DNA of 64,000 bases from an uncultured Bacteroidales bacterium (GTDB taxonomy: Bacteria; Bacteroidota; Bacteroidia; Bacteroidales; Paludibacteraceae). The stretch lies in the NCBI GenBank assembly GCA_937910305.1, contig CALEPS010000188.1, forward strand, positions 4,703-68,702, written 5' to 3'. Position 1 is the stretch's first letter. Each line of letters begins with the position of its first letter. Positions 50,834 through 59,389 of this stretch are shown in pieces. The notes beneath the pieces were generated by a model, which was given only the letters and a program-made list of their open reading frames with translations, made no database searches and was not told the origin of the DNA. Made by a program: the position numbers and the translations under genes.

Positions 50834-53800
50834 TTATCGTATTTTAGTATTCAATATGCTGGGGTCGAAAGCAACCTCCATGTAGTCAATGCGGCTCTTG
50901 CCGGTGAACTGCCCTGAGAGGCAGACGCGGAAGAACTTCACATCTGTCCGCTCAATCTTGCAGCCGAGGTCCGTCCACTTGCCTTTACGCTCGTTACCGC
51001 CTACCATCGCCCATTGCCGCCCGTCGTAACTGCCGAAGACATACAGACCAAGGTGCGCATCATCGCCTACCGTCTTAAAATACCCGCGTATAACCAGCCG
51101 ATGCAGCTCCTTGAAGCCGATAGAGTCTAACTTGATGATGTTCGACAGCCAGAAGATACCGTTGTCGGCTTCCTTGCGGTGCTCCAGCGATGTCAGCGCG
51201 TTGCCCTCTTCGTCCACCTTGTAGAAAGTGCCGCCTTGTACCCGGTAAGAGGTAGGATAGTTATTAACGTACTCGTCTGCCGTAAAACTGCGCCGGCTCC
51301 ATTGCCCCTCGCGGTCCATCACATAACTGTACGGATAGTTCGGGTTGGACACCATCAACTCACGCAGGTTGTGGTTGTAGTTGATGATGGCGCCGGAGAT
51401 ATACGTCAGAAAATCCACTCCGTCTAACATTCCTTGCGGCAGTTTAGCAAACACATCGGCGGTAAACCTGTGCCACATGATCTTCTTGGCTACATACGGA
51501 TGCTGCTGGTCGTATGGCGCGTCCTCGTAGTCCTCAATACGGAACACATCACCCTCCGCCGGTGCGCCTATCTCCTCTACCTGCTCTCCGGCAATCATCA
51601 TCAGTCCGCGGTCAGTAGTGAACACAACACCGGTGTCAATAGGTGTGACGGAGCGGGCATTGTTGCACACATCGCGGGCAAGAATACGGGCGTTCTTATA
51701 CACCATCTCGCCGGAAGCTTCCACATACAACGCATACACACCGTCCTTACAGAACACATACAGCGGTGCGGCACCGGTCTGACCTGTACCCACCGCGATA
51801 GCATTGGACATAAGTGCCAGTATCTCCGCCGAGCCTATCTGATATGTATAATCGACAGGGAATAACATCGGCTGGTCTGCCTTGCTCACCTTCAGTCCGT
51901 TCGGAAAATACTCCTCCGTGTTCTGCATATCTGGCAAAGCATGAGGATTGTTCGGTACTGGATATACACTGAACTCTATCGGTTTCAAGTCCGGGTCTAT
52001 ATAATACGCCATATTCAAATACGGGTGCGGCTTCAAATCCACCGTTTTGGCGTAATACAAATACATAGCACCTCCTTGGTATGTCGTTTCTTCCTTCAAT
52101 ATGTATATAGACATCTTCTTTGCCCTTGCGTCCGGGTATGTCAGCAAAGGATTCAGGCTCTCAATGAAATCAGCGCGTCCGTCCTTTCCGCTACCTATTT
52201 CATACGGCTCGATATACCGCACTACCCGTTGCATGCCTTGTGCAGTATCAATATCAACGGTAATGTAGGCAAAGTATTTTATTGCGCTGCTATACGTGGC
52301 AGGGAAATCATGCTGCGTCCTCGGATATTGCAGATACGCATCATTATTGTCCGCAAGATTAGGCAGTACACGTTTTCCTGCCTCGTCTGCCGGGAACCAT
52401 GCGCCGTCCTGCACCTTGACCGAATGGTTGTGCAGGTGGAAAAGGTCTATCGGATAGCCAAAGAACGGATGCGACTTGTAGTTGGCTATATGCAACCGTC
52501 CGTTGTACATATAACTTACCTTCGGCAAATACGTCGTGCGGGATAACGCCTCGGTATCAAGCGTTTTCTGCTGGACGAGATTCTCAAGTAATCCTTCGTA
52601 TTCCGGTGATGATAGATCAACCAATGGATTCTCCAATAAGTCACCTAACTCATTTATTTTATATTCGCGTAATAAATAAAATGGAGAGTGTTTTAAGTCA
52701 TTTATGATTTGCGCTAACTCTCTTGGTTGTGGTGCATTGGATGTGTATGATTCGTTTATGGTAACAGTGGATCCTTGATGATATTTATAGCCGACAGAAG
52801 CGTGTTGAGAAAACACAAGTGTCCCTTTTGGGTGTGTAACAGTACCAACTCCTTCTACATTAAAACTCTCATCCTTCTCGCGAGGCTTGTACAAGTCAGC
52901 TTCTGTTGTAACAAATATGCAAAGTGACGATATTACATCTTCATTACTTTTGAGTAGATTTATAGTGTCAGGTGTAATTGAAATCACTAAGTCTGAACCC
53001 AAGAACCAAAAGTATTGCCCGCTATTATATGATATACAGTTTATAAATCCACCTTCAACATGTTCACTATTAGTATCAAAAGAATCATCAAAAGTTATTT
53101 CCCCGGGAGTTCGACCCTCAGGTGCCGATACTCCATACGGGATAATAAGTGGAAATTGCGAAAAAGCAATATCACTAAGATATGTAATCCCTGACTTTTC
53201 TTCTTCGCCGGAAAGATACCTGTCTATAGTCGCTCCGTTATCTATAAACATTACTTTGTATTTCCCAGAATTTACGTTAGCAATTCTAAATGGTCTGTTT
53301 ATAAATCCCTTGCCTTCTTTATGGATGAAATTAAATTGTTCTCGTGGATGAACAAGAACCGGATTTGAAGCGTACATGTAAGAACCATCGTATAATTTAA
53401 TTGCGGCTATTGCAAAAAAAGGTTGAGCAAATTGGTTCTTCTTTTTGACTACATTTTTAATGGATTCATAATACACTTCTAACCCCCAGTTATAAACAGC
53501 TTCTATATCTCTTCCGCCAAACGTGTGTTGCTCGTCACATGGACAATAACAATTAAAATGCACCTGTCCGAAAGGATAGAGTGAGCGGTCGGTTGCCTTT
53601 CCGTTCACATCCATATTCACCTCGATATACTCTTTCGTACTGGTCTTGAATACAAAGTGCTCAAAATCGTCTGCCTCGTCGATAATAGTCAGCAAGTGTC
53701 CGGTCTGTGTCACCCACATATCGCCGGTGACGGTGGTGAGTGCTACGCGCTCCGTGGGCAAACCCTGCTTGTCCTCCGGCCATTGACTGCGGTCGGTCGT

Positions 53801-54094
53801 ACCGTCTAAGGGATAGAAAGTTACACCATCGTTATCTATCTCCGCAAACCAATAGAGCGTGCCGCCGGACACGCCTAACAGATGGTGATAGACATTAGTA
53901 TGAACATAGAGTTGGGCGTAGCCGGTGCCGGAGAAGTTCTCAATCATTCTTCCGTTGCCGGATGCACGCCAGCTGCCGTCAAGGAACCGCAGATTAACGA
54001 GGTCGTCGCTCTGTCCGTCCTGCACGCCTATCTTGGTTTGGTTGCGCACAATGCCTTGCGGCATGATCGCTTTCCTGTTATTTCCGTCTGCCAT
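50834..54094 (-). CDS. Large tail/hub protein
   Basis: A 1,086-aa protein, nearly all beta-strand, opening MADGNNRKAIMPQGIVRNQ and QDGQSDDLVNLRF. The C-terminal part includes IMWHRFTADVFAKLP and ends with a beta-sandwich-like domain (HRLVIRGYFKTVGD; YVFGSYDGRQW). Size, position between the ejection genes and the giant protein, and fold character suggest the tail hub or nozzle protein of a short-tailed phage (compare P22 gp10 or T7 gp12). No enzymatic motif was seen. It starts 24 bp from the 390-aa gene and ends 6 bp before the giant gene. Confidence 0.65.
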   Translation of the reverse strand: MADGNNRKAIMPQGIVRNQTKIGVQDGQSDDLVNLRFLDGSWRASGNGRMIENFSGTGYAQLYVHTNVYHHLLGVSGGTLYWFAEIDNDGVTFYPLDGTTDRSQWPEDKQGLPTERVALTTVTGDMWVTQTGHLLTIIDEADDFEHFVFKTSTKEYIEVNMDVNGKATDRSLYPFGQVHFNCYCPCDEQHTFGGRDIEAVYNWGLEVYYESIKNVVKKKNQFAQPFFAIAAIKLYDGSYMYASNPVLVHPREQFNFIHKEGKGFINRPFRIANVNSGKYKVMFIDNGATIDRYLSGEEEKSGITYLSDIAFSQFPLIIPYGVSAPEGRTPGEITFDDSFDTNSEHVEGGFINCISYNSGQYFWFLGSDLVISITPDTINLLKSNEDVISSLCIFVTTEADLYKPREKDESFNVEGVGTVTHPKGTLVFSQHASVGYKYHQGSTVTINESYTSNAPQPRELAQIINDLKHSPFYLLREYKINELGDLLENPLVDLSSPEYEGLLENLVQQKTLDTEALSRTTYLPKVSYMYNGRLHIANYKSHPFFGYPIDLFHLHNHSVKVQDGAWFPADEAGKRVLPNLADNNDAYLQYPRTQHDFPATYSSAIKYFAYITVDIDTAQGMQRVVRYIEPYEIGSGKDGRADFIESLNPLLTYPDARAKKMSIYILKEETTYQGGAMYLYYAKTVDLKPHPYLNMAYYIDPDLKPIEFSVYPVPNNPHALPDMQNTEEYFPNGLKVSKADQPMLFPVDYTYQIGSAEILALMSNAIAVGTGQTGAAPLYVFCKDGVYALYVEASGEMVYKNARILARDVCNNARSVTPIDTGVVFTTDRGLMMIAGEQVEEIGAPAEGDVFRIEDYEDAPYDQQHPYVAKKIMWHRFTADVFAKLPQGMLDGVDFLTYISGAIINYNHNLRELMVSNPNYPYSYVMDREGQWSRRSFTADEYVNNYPTSYRVQGGTFYKVDEEGNALTSLEHRKEADNGIFWLSNIIKLDSIGFKELHRLVIRGYFKTVGDDAHLGLYVFGSYDGRQWAMVGGNERKGKWTDLGCKIERTDVKFFRVCLSGQFTGKSRIDYMEVAFDPSILNTKIR

Positions 54095-54118
54095 AGGGAA
54101 ATATATGCTGAATGATTA

Positions 54119-55291
54119 TTATTGCACCCAAGGAGCCGTATTCGCCTGCCGCTGATTTTGTAACCATGGCGCTTGAGGACCATTACCGCCCGTCATCAGA
54201 GTCTCTAACTCATCACGGGTATATTCCTTCTCTTTGCCGTCCACAGTATGCGTCAGATGCATCTTCTCCAACTCGTTCAGATAAATATCCATCATGCCAG
54301 GTATGGCATATAGCGTACCATCGTTGATCAATCCGTCGTAGTTCCATCGGTCCGGTGTCGGGGCTTTCCCCGCCTGACCGCGTTTAGCCGGTGTTCCCGG
54401 GCTACCGGGAGTGAAATACAGCGTCCACAACCGCTCTGCATTCTTATCACCATTCCTTACTGCGTCTTCTACACTCCTTGCTACTACCCTTGATAACGCA
54501 TCTTTCTTCGTCTTGGGAATCTCAAACGTCATGTATTTCTCTCCTCCCGGAGCGTTTGGCACACGGATAGCAATATAATCGGTATTTTTCCCGCCGCCAC
54601 CGCTGCTACTACTTGATGAACTACTCGAACTGCCGCCCGCTCTTCCGCCTACCTCCCCATAAGTGCGGTCATTGCCTTGCTTCGTTCGGGTAGTCGTCTT
54701 GCCGCCCTGCTCTGTCGTATAGGACACTTTCGTCCCATACGCCTTGCCCACACTGTCATACAGCTTCTGCACAGCATTGGCATACGCCGCCTTGGTGCTG
54801 TTAACCGCCTGCGCAGCAGCGTTATCCTCTGCTGCTTGCTCGCGTTGCAAGGCAATGTTGGTATCATGCGCCGCCTTTGCGTGCTGGTCTGCCTGTCGCT
54901 GCCATACATTACCACCGGTAGCCGTAGTTATCATGTCGCCTAATACAGATAAACCGTTATACCATGCCGACTCCTTCTGCTTGCGGCGGTTCAACGCCTC
55001 TTCTGCCTCACGCTGCTCACGCATCGTCTCCAAGCCGGGGAACATATCCGATAGAAACATGCGCCGGTCCACCTCACCCGTATCAGGATTAACATGATAA
55101 GCAGGCGCTATCTGACGCTTCTGCTCTTCAAACGCCTGACGGGCTGCCTCGTTCGGCGTACCGTCCGGGTTATAAAAACCATTCACCTGCTGCTCCGTCC
55201 GGGTGGTCACTTTCGGCTCATGCTCCGTAACCGTCTCTTTGTCGCCGTGAACGGTCGTGATGTTGCGTTTATATCTCTTATCGTCTGCCAT
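54119..55291 (-). CDS. Putative internal virion (ejection) protein
   Basis: A 390-aa protein with helical, Ala/Gln/Arg-rich N-terminal half (QREQAAEDNAAAQAVNSTKA), a Gly/Ser tract (GGSSSSSSSSSSGGGG, about 223-238), and a mixed C-terminal part (PNAPGGEKYMTFEIPK). A long Ser run as linker between two domains is common in virion proteins. It is between the 223-aa gp14-like gene and the tail protein gene, consistent with an ejected internal protein. Start context ACGACTATG. Confidence 0.55.
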   Translation of the reverse strand: MADDKRYKRNITTVHGDKETVTEHEPKVTTRTEQQVNGFYNPDGTPNEAARQAFEEQKRQIAPAYHVNPDTGEVDRRMFLSDMFPGLETMREQREAEEALNRRKQKESAWYNGLSVLGDMITTATGGNVWQRQADQHAKAAHDTNIALQREQAAEDNAAAQAVNSTKAAYANAVQKLYDSVGKAYGTKVSYTTEQGGKTTTRTKQGNDRTYGEVGGRAGGSSSSSSSSSSGGGGKNTDYIAIRVPNAPGGEKYMTFEIPKTKKDALSRVVARSVEDAVRNGDKNAERLWTLYFTPGSPGTPAKRGQAGKAPTPDRWNYDGLINDGTLYAIPGMMDIYLNELEKMHLTHTVDGKEKEYTRDELETLMTGGNGPQAPWLQNQRQANTAPWVQ

Positions 55292-55303
55292 AGTCGTATT
55301 CCT

Positions 55304-55975
55304 TTATCCGTTAGGGGTTAATCTTTTCTTGAGTGCAGCAAGCGAAGAATCTATTTTAGCCTGTTCCTGAGCTAATGTGGTCGGAGAAGCTCCTACTTGC
55401 ACACCGGTAGTGCCAGCTTGCTCATTCATCTGCTCCACGGCGGCATTGGCATCTCTTATTGACGAGTGATTAGGATTAAACTTACCTAATCCCGTAGTAT
55501 AACTGTCCATAATAGCACCTGCAGCACTCGCTGCGTTGGCGGCTAAGTTGGCATACGTCTGATTGCGTGCAGCACGGCGCTCCTGATCGTCTATTGCCTT
55601 CTGATGGCGCGCTTGCTCGCCCTTGGCTTTATAATAATCGGCGCGCTGGCTGGCTCCTGCCGCCATACTGCCCATCAAGTCCGCACGACCACCGGCTACC
55701 GCTTTCTGAACGCCTAACGCATATTCAGGCGTAGCACCCGTGATGGCGGCTACACCTCGTGCATTCTCTATCTGTTGTTGTGACTGACGGTCATACTGAC
55801 CAAGGATATGCTCGTTCTCGCTGCGAGACAACGGGTTCTCGTCGGCTTTGGCTTCGTAATAAGCCCGCTGCCGTGCCGCCTCCGCATCCGCCTCACGCTG
55901 CATACGCCTGTTATTGATAACAGAAGCTATACCGCTTACCGCTTGACCTGCCAGTCCTACTAATGCTCCCCACAT
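55304..55975 (-). CDS. T7 gp14-like internal virion protein
   Basis: A 223-aa protein. The N-terminal segment MWGALVGLAGQAVSGIASVI is hydrophobic and Gly/Ala-rich, and the rest is a long Ala/Gln/Arg-rich helix (YYEAKADENPLSRSEN; AAGASQRADYYKAKGE). This matches the internal core/ejection protein class of podoviruses (T7 gp14, P22 gp7). The ATG at 55975 (context ATAACTATG) is preferred over a TTG 16 codons upstream. It is the first gene of the leftward ejection/tail operon, behind late promoter element B. Confidence 0.68.
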   Translation of the reverse strand: MWGALVGLAGQAVSGIASVINNRRMQREADAEAARQRAYYEAKADENPLSRSENEHILGQYDRQSQQQIENARGVAAITGATPEYALGVQKAVAGGRADLMGSMAAGASQRADYYKAKGEQARHQKAIDDQERRAARNQTYANLAANAASAAGAIMDSYTTGLGKFNPNHSSIRDANAAVEQMNEQAGTTGVQVGASPTTLAQEQAKIDSSLAALKKRLTPNG

Positions 55976-56064
55976 AGTTATACTGATTAGATGATTTATC
56001 TGCCTCTCACCTTGCACGCGCAAGGCAAAAACACAATTTTACTGTTACTTTTGCATATTCGGGT

Positions 56065-56110
56065 GCAAAATTACAATAGTAAACAAATTTTTGCAGGTCA
56101 TTTTTTACAA
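56065..56110 (-). promoter_or_regulatory. Phage late promoter element, copy B
   Basis: Second copy of the 46-bp element (41/46 identical to 30514-30559), with TAATTTTG on the leftward strand (56066-56073) and the same conserved TGACCTGCAAAA block upstream. The leader to the first late gene (ATG at 55975) is about 90 bp. It should drive the ejection/tail/giant-protein operon. Confidence 0.7.
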
Positions 56111-56115
56111 TTTTA

Positions 56116-56135
56116 ACATGCACAGGCGTGCACGT
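56116..56135. promoter_or_regulatory. Candidate operator palindrome
   Basis: ACATGCAC-AGGC-GTGCACGT: two 8-bp arms with one mismatch, centred about 20 bp upstream of late element B. It fits a regulator-binding site for the late promoter. No equivalent was seen at copy A, where a 17-bp inverted repeat occupies that position. Confidence 0.45.
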
Positions 56136-56331
56136 TTATGTATGGTTTATGCGCGTAAAGGTGCAAAAAGGTGCAGTTTTAACGGAGTTTTAGCAAACAA
56201 AAGAGCATAATACAAAGACTGCCGACTTTCACAAGCCTGCAGTCCGAACCAATCTTTTTTGTGGTGCCGTCTTAATCTCATGGAAAAGAAATTCATTTAA
56301 CACACATCCCCCCCCCAGGACGGCTGCGGGG

Positions 56332-56475
56332 TTATTCTCCTTTTGATATTTCTTTGGGTACAAATTCGAAATGCGCTTTCCCTCGTTCTACTAAGAAACA
56401 AGCTAAATCAAAACCAATGTATGTTTCGCGCATTTCTTTCGTAAACTCATGCAATATTTTATCTTCTATATCCAT
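56332..56475 (-). CDS. 47-aa early-operon protein
   Basis: A short gene at the end of the early operon. It starts at ATG 56475, preceded at a good distance by AAAGGAGG, a strong Shine-Dalgarno for this window, inside the end of the gene above. The product opens MDIEDKILHEFTKEMRE and ends FEFVPKEISKGE, a helix followed by a short beta segment. No function recognised. Confidence 0.6.
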   Translation of the reverse strand: MDIEDKILHEFTKEMRETYIGFDLACFLVERGKAHFEFVPKEISKGE

Positions 56476-56477
56476 AT

Positions 56478-56801
56478 CTATTCCTCCTTTGGTAGTTTGG
56501 ATTCGAGTTCTTTGATATACTTGTCTTTCTTGCGGAGTTGGTCTCTGAGGTCGTAGATTTCATTCCACATACGCTCGATTTTATCATTCCCAAGTACGGA
56601 AACAATCTCCTCTCGCTCACTCTCCCGCAGAGGAATATTAAAATCTTGTAAGCGTCGCTCTCCATATTCGTCCGGAGGTTGCGGAATAGTAATTGACATG
56701 CACGCTTCCTTTACTCCGGGGAAATTGATTGCTGACACCAAAAAGAAATCTTCAGGGTCTTCAGGGCCTTCAATCTGCATTACTACATGAACTTTTTTCA
56801 T
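56478..56801 (-). CDS. Early-operon protein, unknown function
   Basis: A 107-aa protein: beta N-terminus (MKKVHVVMQIEGPEDPEDFF), then a C-terminal coiled coil (RMWNEIYDLRDQLRKKDKYI). The coil may allow dimerisation. It starts 3 bp after the ASCH-like gene and carries the ribosome-binding site of the 47-aa gene in its last codons. Not assigned to a family. Confidence 0.55.
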   Translation of the reverse strand: MKKVHVVMQIEGPEDPEDFFLVSAINFPGVKEACMSITIPQPPDEYGERRLQDFNIPLRESEREEIVSVLGNDKIERMWNEIYDLRDQLRKKDKYIKELESKLPKEE

Positions 56802-56804
56802 AAC

Positions 56805-57350
56805 TCAATATCTAAATTTGGTAAAATGAATAATCGCGAGGGGTTTGGATAGGTCGTAGTTACGGAACCAGTCCTGCCAGTCTTTATACGATAGTCCGTC
56901 ATTCTCTGCAAGTTTGTTAGGAACATAGTCGGCTTTCGTGTCATAATGGCAGTACCTACCGTCTATCGAGAAGTTCCACCAACATTGGCATCCGTCTCTA
57001 TCTGAGGCGAATTTAAGTTTCTGTATTCCGATGCCATCATCTTTGGTCAGGCGGCAGATCTCTACCATCTTGGAGCGGTAAGGCTTGCCGGACCACTGAC
57101 GGACTGACAACACCGCTTCGCCGGCGGCTATCTGCTCGAAGCGCTTTTGCCATAGTTTGTAGTTAGCGCGGATAGTGTGGTACTTTTCATCTCCGTCGTT
57201 CTGCTCACCCGGTTCAAACACTTCCTGATGTCTCATGTGGTAAATAGCATTTGCCATCTTCTCCTTGAAATACGTCGGTTCGCCTTTTCTCGGATGCGTC
57301 GCAGGGAATGTCTGCGAAAGGGTCAGATAATAGGTTCTTGGCTTTTTCAT
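56805..57350 (-). CDS. ASCH-domain-like protein
   Basis: A 181-aa protein in which HTIRANYKLWQKRFEQIAAG and AVLSVRQWSGKPYRSKMVEI form a pattern seen in a Bacteroidetes phage/plasmid family that resembles the ASCH (PUA-like, RNA-binding) fold. The remaining C-terminus (about 120-181) is rich in Trp, Tyr and Asp. Such proteins may bind modified RNA or nucleotides, but their role in phages is unknown. Four-base overlap with the gene above (57347-57350). Confidence 0.6.
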   Translation of the reverse strand: MKKPRTYYLTLSQTFPATHPRKGEPTYFKEKMANAIYHMRHQEVFEPGEQNDGDEKYHTIRANYKLWQKRFEQIAAGEAVLSVRQWSGKPYRSKMVEICRLTKDDGIGIQKLKFASDRDGCQCWWNFSIDGRYCHYDTKADYVPNKLAENDGLSYKDWQDWFRNYDLSKPLAIIHFTKFRY

Positions 57351-57745
57351 AACTTAATTCTCTTTTCTGTAATTCCATAAAGCCGCAGCGCATGCTGGAG
57401 TTCGTGAACGTTTTTTAATTCCATGCCTAAATACTCATCGTCGCCCTCTAATATTCTAATTACGGCGCGACTATCGTACATTACATTCATAGTTTTGGGG
57501 TATTTCCCAAACTGATAGGACATATCTATTTTATCAGCATTCTTCTTTAGTATCTCCGGCGTGATGGGAATCGGTTTCAAACTCTTGGCATTGAATCTAC
57601 GGATAGTCTCTTTTCCGTCTATAGTAATCAATCCTGTTACAGTTGGTTCAAGTGAACGGGATGTCTTGTCATTTATAGACATGATTTTGAGTGGTGTACC
57701 TCTCCAGAGTACCCAATCTCCAAACATTAAATCACAAATACTCAT
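57347..57745 (-). CDS. Conserved phage protein, unknown function
   Basis: A 132-aa protein, opening MSICDLMFGDWVLWRGTPLK, with beta strands (VTGLITIDGKETIRRF) and a C-terminal helix that includes VHELQHALRLYGI. Proteins ending with this HELQHAL segment are recurrent in Bacteroidetes phages and mobile elements in my memory, with no assigned function. HELQH also fits HExxH but the context looks structural rather than catalytic. It overlaps both neighbours by four bases. Confidence 0.6.
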   Translation of the reverse strand: MSICDLMFGDWVLWRGTPLKIMSINDKTSRSLEPTVTGLITIDGKETIRRFNAKSLKPIPITPEILKKNADKIDMSYQFGKYPKTMNVMYDSRAVIRILEGDDEYLGMELKNVHELQHALRLYGITEKRIKL

Positions 57746-58035
57746 ATCTCTTTTGCTTTGTCGGTTAGATAATAGGTGGTGTAGTTTTGTGCGGGGCGGG
57801 AGAGGATGAGACCGGCGGACTCCAAACCCTCCAGCGCAGCAGACAGTTTAGGCTCCGGCCATAACTCACAAACCGCATTGCAGCCCGTAGCGGTCACACA
57901 GGCCGTGGTGGCATCCTCCGCCAGTTCCAGATACACTTCCATCCTCGTGGCGCATTCCGGCACCCGATGAGCCGCCGCCCGCTGCCCAATCACGGCACGC
58001 AAGGCCTGTAATACTTTCTTTTCGTCACTTGTCAT
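57742..58035 (-). CDS. Winged-helix-like protein
   Basis: A 97-aa protein starting MTSDEKKVLQALRAVIG and ending with a beta-hairpin (NYTTYYLTDKAKEI). The order helix-helix-helix-hairpin with LSAALEGLESAGLI suggests a winged helix. An upstream GTG would add 11 residues; the ATG at 58035 is chosen. It could be a small DNA-binding regulator of early genes. Confidence 0.5.
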   Translation of the reverse strand: MTSDEKKVLQALRAVIGQRAAAHRVPECATRMEVYLELAEDATTACVTATGCNAVCELWPEPKLSAALEGLESAGLILSRPAQNYTTYYLTDKAKEI

Positions 58036-58152
58036 AGCGTTGTATGTTTGTTTAGTTATAAAAGTCACTTTTGGTGGTCGATGCGCTTCGATTGGTCAGT
58101 TGATGCGCTTGCGTTCAAAATAGGGTTAGTTGCCGTTGCTCCGCGTCAGGGG

Positions 58153-58461
58153 TTATGACAATACCTCCTTTTCTAATTTTGCTGCGTTTCGTCTTCCACG
58201 CTCTCTCTTTGCGTATGTGCAAATCAAATTGTGGATGGCATTTTCGTACTGATCCTTCAGCTCGTTCTTATCCTTGAAGGTTGTGTTGATAAAAACTCTA
58301 CGCACTTCCTGCCATGAGTATCCATATGGATTGTTTTTGTTGTGGTCCCAATGCCACTCATAATTTCCACACACGATAGCCATGCTTCCGTCTGAATAGG
58401 GGACGAGTTTGATAGCATTTTTTGCGGCTTTTCTGAATTTTTTTAATAGTCTTGTGTCCAT
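58153..58461 (-). CDS. Small basic early-operon protein
   Basis: A 102-aa protein, basic at both ends (MDTRLLKKFRKAAKNAI; YAKRERGRRNAAKLEKE), with an aromatic middle (NYEWHWDHNKNNPYGYSW). Not recognised. It lies between two remnants of methyltransferase genes and the winged-helix-like gene. The gap to its left (58036-58152) holds no supported ORF. Confidence 0.5.
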   Translation of the reverse strand: MDTRLLKKFRKAAKNAIKLVPYSDGSMAIVCGNYEWHWDHNKNNPYGYSWQEVRRVFINTTFKDKNELKDQYENAIHNLICTYAKRERGRRNAAKLEKEVLS

Positions 58462-58469
58462 TGTTGCTT

Positions 58470-58568
58470 TTATTTCGTTTGATAATACTTCTCCACCGAG
58501 CCATCGGGTATCTGTTTCATACCTTCGAGGCAGTCCATGTTATATATTTTGTCAAGTTCGATAGTCAT
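58470..58568 (-). pseudogene. Methyltransferase N-terminal fragment
   Basis: A 32-codon frame, MTIELDKIYNMDCLEGMKQI and onward to PDGSV, which is the standard beginning of a DNA methyltransferase up to the point where the DPPY region should follow. Here it breaks off into EKYYQTK and a stop. The product cannot be catalytic. It may be a fossil, or a short peptide still translated from its intact start. Confidence 0.6.
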
Positions 58569-58571
58569 ATC

Positions 58572-58622
58572 TCAAAATAAACTTAGTTGCCGTTTGTCAG
58601 CCGCAGCCTTTTGCAGCTTCAT
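58572..58622 (-). pseudogene. Methyltransferase C-terminal fragment
   Basis: Sixteen codons, MKLQKAAADKRQLSLF, resembling the last residues of DNA methyltransferases; compare the end AEKKQLRLF of the protein at 61851-62432. It lies between an intact methyltransferase gene and the N-terminal fragment. It is probably the tail of a lost gene rather than a functional peptide. Confidence 0.45.
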
Positions 58623-58623
58623 G

Positions 58624-59334
58624 TCAAAATAATGTTGCTTGTATTAGTTTCTTGCCGTCTGGCATTATAGTGGTGTTTTGACATTGCTCAAGAAAACGAG
58701 CCTCAGCTGCATCAAAATAGCCTTTGTCTATCTCGCAGCCTATATAATCAAATCCAAGTTTATATGCCGCTATACGACTACTTCCGCTACCCATGTGACT
58801 ATCAAATATCAAATCTCCTTCTTTTGCAAATGTCTTTAGAAGCCATCTATAAAGACCTACCGGTTTCTGCGTCGGATGTATCTTCTTTTCCTTATTATTG
58901 CCGCCACGGGTGCTTATCTGCACTATCTTAGCCGGATAATCAAAAGAAGTCCATGCTAACTCTATCTGCGAGAAGTTATCCCAAGGTTGCAGTTTATCCC
59001 AACACACTACGCATCGTGTAGGAGGTAGCGCAAAGTAATTCATACCCCATATTATTTGGTTCTTCGACACACGGCGCAATTCTTCGAAATATTCTGCAGT
59101 AGGCGGTTTGTAATCCCACACGGCATTGAGATTAGATAGTTTGCCGCAGCCTTGATTCATTCTTTCTTTCTTAATCTTTCTCGCTGTAGATACATAACCG
59201 CCATATCCACCCATCTGCATGTTAGGAGCGTTGATACCATACGGCGGATCAACAATCGCTAAATCAAAGGTCTTGTCCTTCAGACCACGCATGAAATCCA
59301 TGCAATCTACATTTATTGCAACACTATGTGGCAT
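58624..59334 (-). CDS. DNA methyltransferase (DPPY type)
   Basis: A 236-aa S-adenosylmethionine-dependent DNA methyltransferase. The catalytic motif is D29-P-P-Y32 (VDPPYGIN) and the AdoMet-binding motif is FDSHMGSG (177-184), so the order is catalytic then AdoMet, as in the beta class (N6-adenine or N4-cytosine). HPTQKPVGLYRWLLK (about 153-167) is the usual segment before it. No restriction enzyme gene is obvious next door, so it is probably a solitary phage methylase protecting phage DNA from host restriction. Specificity unknown. Confidence 0.88.
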   Translation of the reverse strand: MPHSVAINVDCMDFMRGLKDKTFDLAIVDPPYGINAPNMQMGGYGGYVSTARKIKKERMNQGCGKLSNLNAVWDYKPPTAEYFEELRRVSKNQIIWGMNYFALPPTRCVVCWDKLQPWDNFSQIELAWTSFDYPAKIVQISTRGGNNKEKKIHPTQKPVGLYRWLLKTFAKEGDLIFDSHMGSGSSRIAAYKLGFDYIGCEIDKGYFDAAEARFLEQCQNTTIMPDGKKLIQATLF

Positions 59335-59389
59335 AACTATGATCAGTTTCTGTTATTCTTCTGTCGTTCTTCTCTCGGTTCTGTCTATG

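Larger units (their letters stand above)
55976..56331. other. Regulatory intergenic region between early and late blocks
   Basis: A 356-bp gap without a supported gene. It holds the late element B (56065-56110), a 20-bp near-palindrome (56116-56135), GGTGCA repeats near 56160-56175, and a run of nine C (56308-56316) just behind the early operon. No clear intrinsic terminator for the early operon was seen. Confidence 0.6.

Noticed and set aside
55976..56023. 16-residue N-terminal extension of the gp14-like protein from a TTG
   Set aside because: The ATG at 55975 has the phage start context ATAACTATG and gives the typical hydrophobic N-terminus.
57347..57745. HELQH in the 132-aa protein as a metallopeptidase
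   Set aside because: The motif lies in a C-terminal helix common in a non-enzymatic phage family and no third ligand is evident.
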